From assembly GCA_018697195.1 (NCBI GenBank), contig CM031858.1, positions 133,061,715-133,125,714 on the forward strand: DNA of 64,000 nucleotides, read 5' to 3'. This DNA comes from Certhia americana. Taxonomy: Eukaryota > Chordata > Aves > Passeriformes > Certhiidae. The position numbers and the translations under genes were made by a program. Positions 62,056 through 64,000 of the stretch are shown piece after piece; within the stretch, counting starts at the first letter, position 1; each line of letters opens with the position of its first letter. The notes under the pieces are model-generated. The model worked only from the letters and a program-made list of their open reading frames with translations. It was not told the origin of the DNA and made no database searches.

Positions 62056-64000
62056 GTGAGTGATTTAGAAAGAAAAGGGGTAGAGCTTTTTGTATGGTTT
62101 CATGGGAGGTGAAAATGTATTCAGCCTGCTACACTGCACCCTGCAATGGGGAAGTCTGTTTACAGAGGGGTTTGAAACAAAAATGAGCAAGATGTAAAGT
62201 AAACTTCCTGGCAGAGATGGGGTGGAGGAAAATATGTGAAGGGTGGGAGGAGTGGAGTGAGGGGCGGCAAGTGGGGAGGGTGGTTTGACCACGAGTGTCC
62301 AGGAGGAAAATGCACAGGTTGAGCCAGTGTTTCCACAGCCCTTTTCAGAGCCCTTGGTTGTTTACAGGGAGTGGGGTGTGCAGAGAGAGGCTGTTTTTAG
62401 AGAAAGGATGTAAGGAAGGATGATGGCAAATGTGAAAGGGGAAAAAGATAGGATAAGAAAGAAAGGGACAATATGCCTGAAAATTAAATTTTTGCCAGGG
62501 TAAGTAGGTGAGTAGTTCAAATTCACCTCCCATGCAAATATGCAATCCTTGCTGATTTTGGGGAAATGTGACTCTTAACAGGACCTTTGCTTACACACCT
62601 GTTGTAGCTGAGAAAATGTAGCTTTTGCATGGCAGCAAGGCTTTATCCCACCTGAATGAAAGATGCAGTAAAAATTGTCTTGTAGGATCCATAAACCCAA
62701 ACTAAGGAACTGCCTCTAAAACACAGATCACACACAGGCAGGTGAGAAATGTCTTAGGTAAAGGCAGGATTTTTGCAGACAGAGAGCAGCATCAAGAGGT
62801 CGTGCAAGTGAAGATGATGACTTGGGAACATACCTCAGACAGAAAATACCCCAAAACATCTTTAGGATGAGGAGCTGTCTGGGACAGGAGTAGGACCTAG
62901 GAGCAGGTACAATAAAACTGACCTCTGTTTCAGCCTCTGTTCCTACTTCATTTGGGAAAAAACAAATGGTGTGTATGTTCTTTGTAAGTAAACATTTTCA
63001 TCAAAAGCTTAAATCCATCATTTTAGTTGCTTGAAGAAGCAGAGCCCAAATAAAAACCAACTTTAATCGCCTAAAGAAGCGAATAATAAATTATTTTTTT
63101 TTCTTAGTGCATCTGAACAGCCTTTCCCACAGCACTTTTGGAAAGGCTTTTGCTCTGCTGTAACTGAAGCAAGGTGCCTGCAACCAAGCCCAGAGTCAGC
63201 CAGGTATAAAAGTCAGGTCTTTGCCCTGGATCAGGAAAAGCTCATGACCTGCAGGAAACTGTGTATTTCCTGATGGTCTTCGGCTCCCTTCCTGAGTTTT
63301 CAATATTTGCACATTGAAATGCATTGGCATTCGTGAGATTTGATGAAAATAATTCCATTTAATACTCCAAAGGTAAAGAAGACTTGTCTGTAAAGGTGCA
63401 GTTTAACACTCCATCTTACTTTTTCCAATACAGCTAGAGAAAATGTCTGAAAAATTATACAAGTAATTGTAATTGAAAGATCCTTGGACTAATACTTTCT
63501 TCCAGTGCTGATCTCTTAGGGCACAGGCAGGTCAGCAGGCCCTGGCAGAAGACAGTACTTACATATGTATTATCTCACACATTTTATGTACAACTTCTTG
63601 AGAAGTGTGAGAGCTGATTACAGCTATTAGAAAACCACAAAATAATGATGCACATAGCAATGGTTAAACCTTGTCTGAATATTTTCCTTCTTTTAGAAAT
63701 GGCTTTTCTAGGCCTCAAAGCAAGAAATCAAATTACATGATTGCTGGAGAACAAGGGAGAGAGAATGCTTGGAGCAATACAAAGGGTAAATGGCCATTTG
63801 TTTCCGTGTCATCCACTGAGCAGGTGGAAAACCCAAAACATCCACTGAAGCAGAAAGGCAAGAGATGTGTTGTGTCTCTACTTTATTGCTTAAATATTTT
63901 CATGCTAATGAACCCCAGATGACAAGCAGTGCAGATAATTCATGAGTGAATTGATGGCTTATGACCCTTCAACACCAGGGAGGCATCAACACTGTTTTCT
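62056..64000. other. Unassigned DNA with a G-rich patch
   Basis: 62200-62290 is G-rich on the plus strand, with runs of 3-4 G whose spacing is a little too long for the usual quadruplex rule. An 83-codon frame at 63671-63922 has no recognisable features. Nothing else is assignable. Confidence 0.5.

Overview
This window reads as vertebrate nuclear DNA, almost certainly from a bird and probably a songbird. It is AT-leaning and CpG-poor, and its reading frames are short and scattered. The recognisable repeats are bird repeats: pieces of CR1 LINEs ending in the typical ATTCTATG/ATTCTGTG-type tails, and two long terminal repeats that resemble songbird endogenous retrovirus LTRs. The calls rest on remembered family consensus, not on a database search. 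No tRNA, rRNA, CRISPR array, bacterial operon or intact protein-coding gene was recognised.

Layout. 1-5476 is unassigned DNA with one odd 196-codon minus-strand frame. 5477-6497 is a probable solo ERV LTR of about 1 kb, followed by a degenerate CR1 tail. 6626-10689 is AT-rich and empty. A CR1 tail lies at 10690-10776 and a second, shorter solo LTR with TATA and polyadenylation signals at about 11171-11582. A CR1 endonuclease fragment (14825-15100) runs into a 170-bp tetranucleotide tract. 15271-44029 is largely unassigned, with one CR1 tail at 20763-20885, homopolymer tracts, and a possible exon at 43050-43290. 44030-52532 holds a CR1 tail, a (TA)15 array, a 40-bp tandem duplication, a 41-bp poly-C tract, a TA/CA/TG array, an A/C-rich stretch, a (CA)n array and two identical 54-bp segments about 4 kb apart. 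57600-59938 is the densest repeat region: a possible LTR with a perfect hairpin, then a CR1 copy carrying a (GGAT)22 expansion and split by a second, younger CR1. The last 4 kb is unassigned apart from a candidate 75-nt exon at 61981-62055.

The parts do not form a gene system. The window is best read as intergenic or deep-intronic DNA built up by retroelement insertion, slippage of simple repeats and local duplication. The observations most worth following are the exact 54-bp dispersed repeat, the nested CR1 pair and the exon-like segments. No previously undescribed biological system could be supported.
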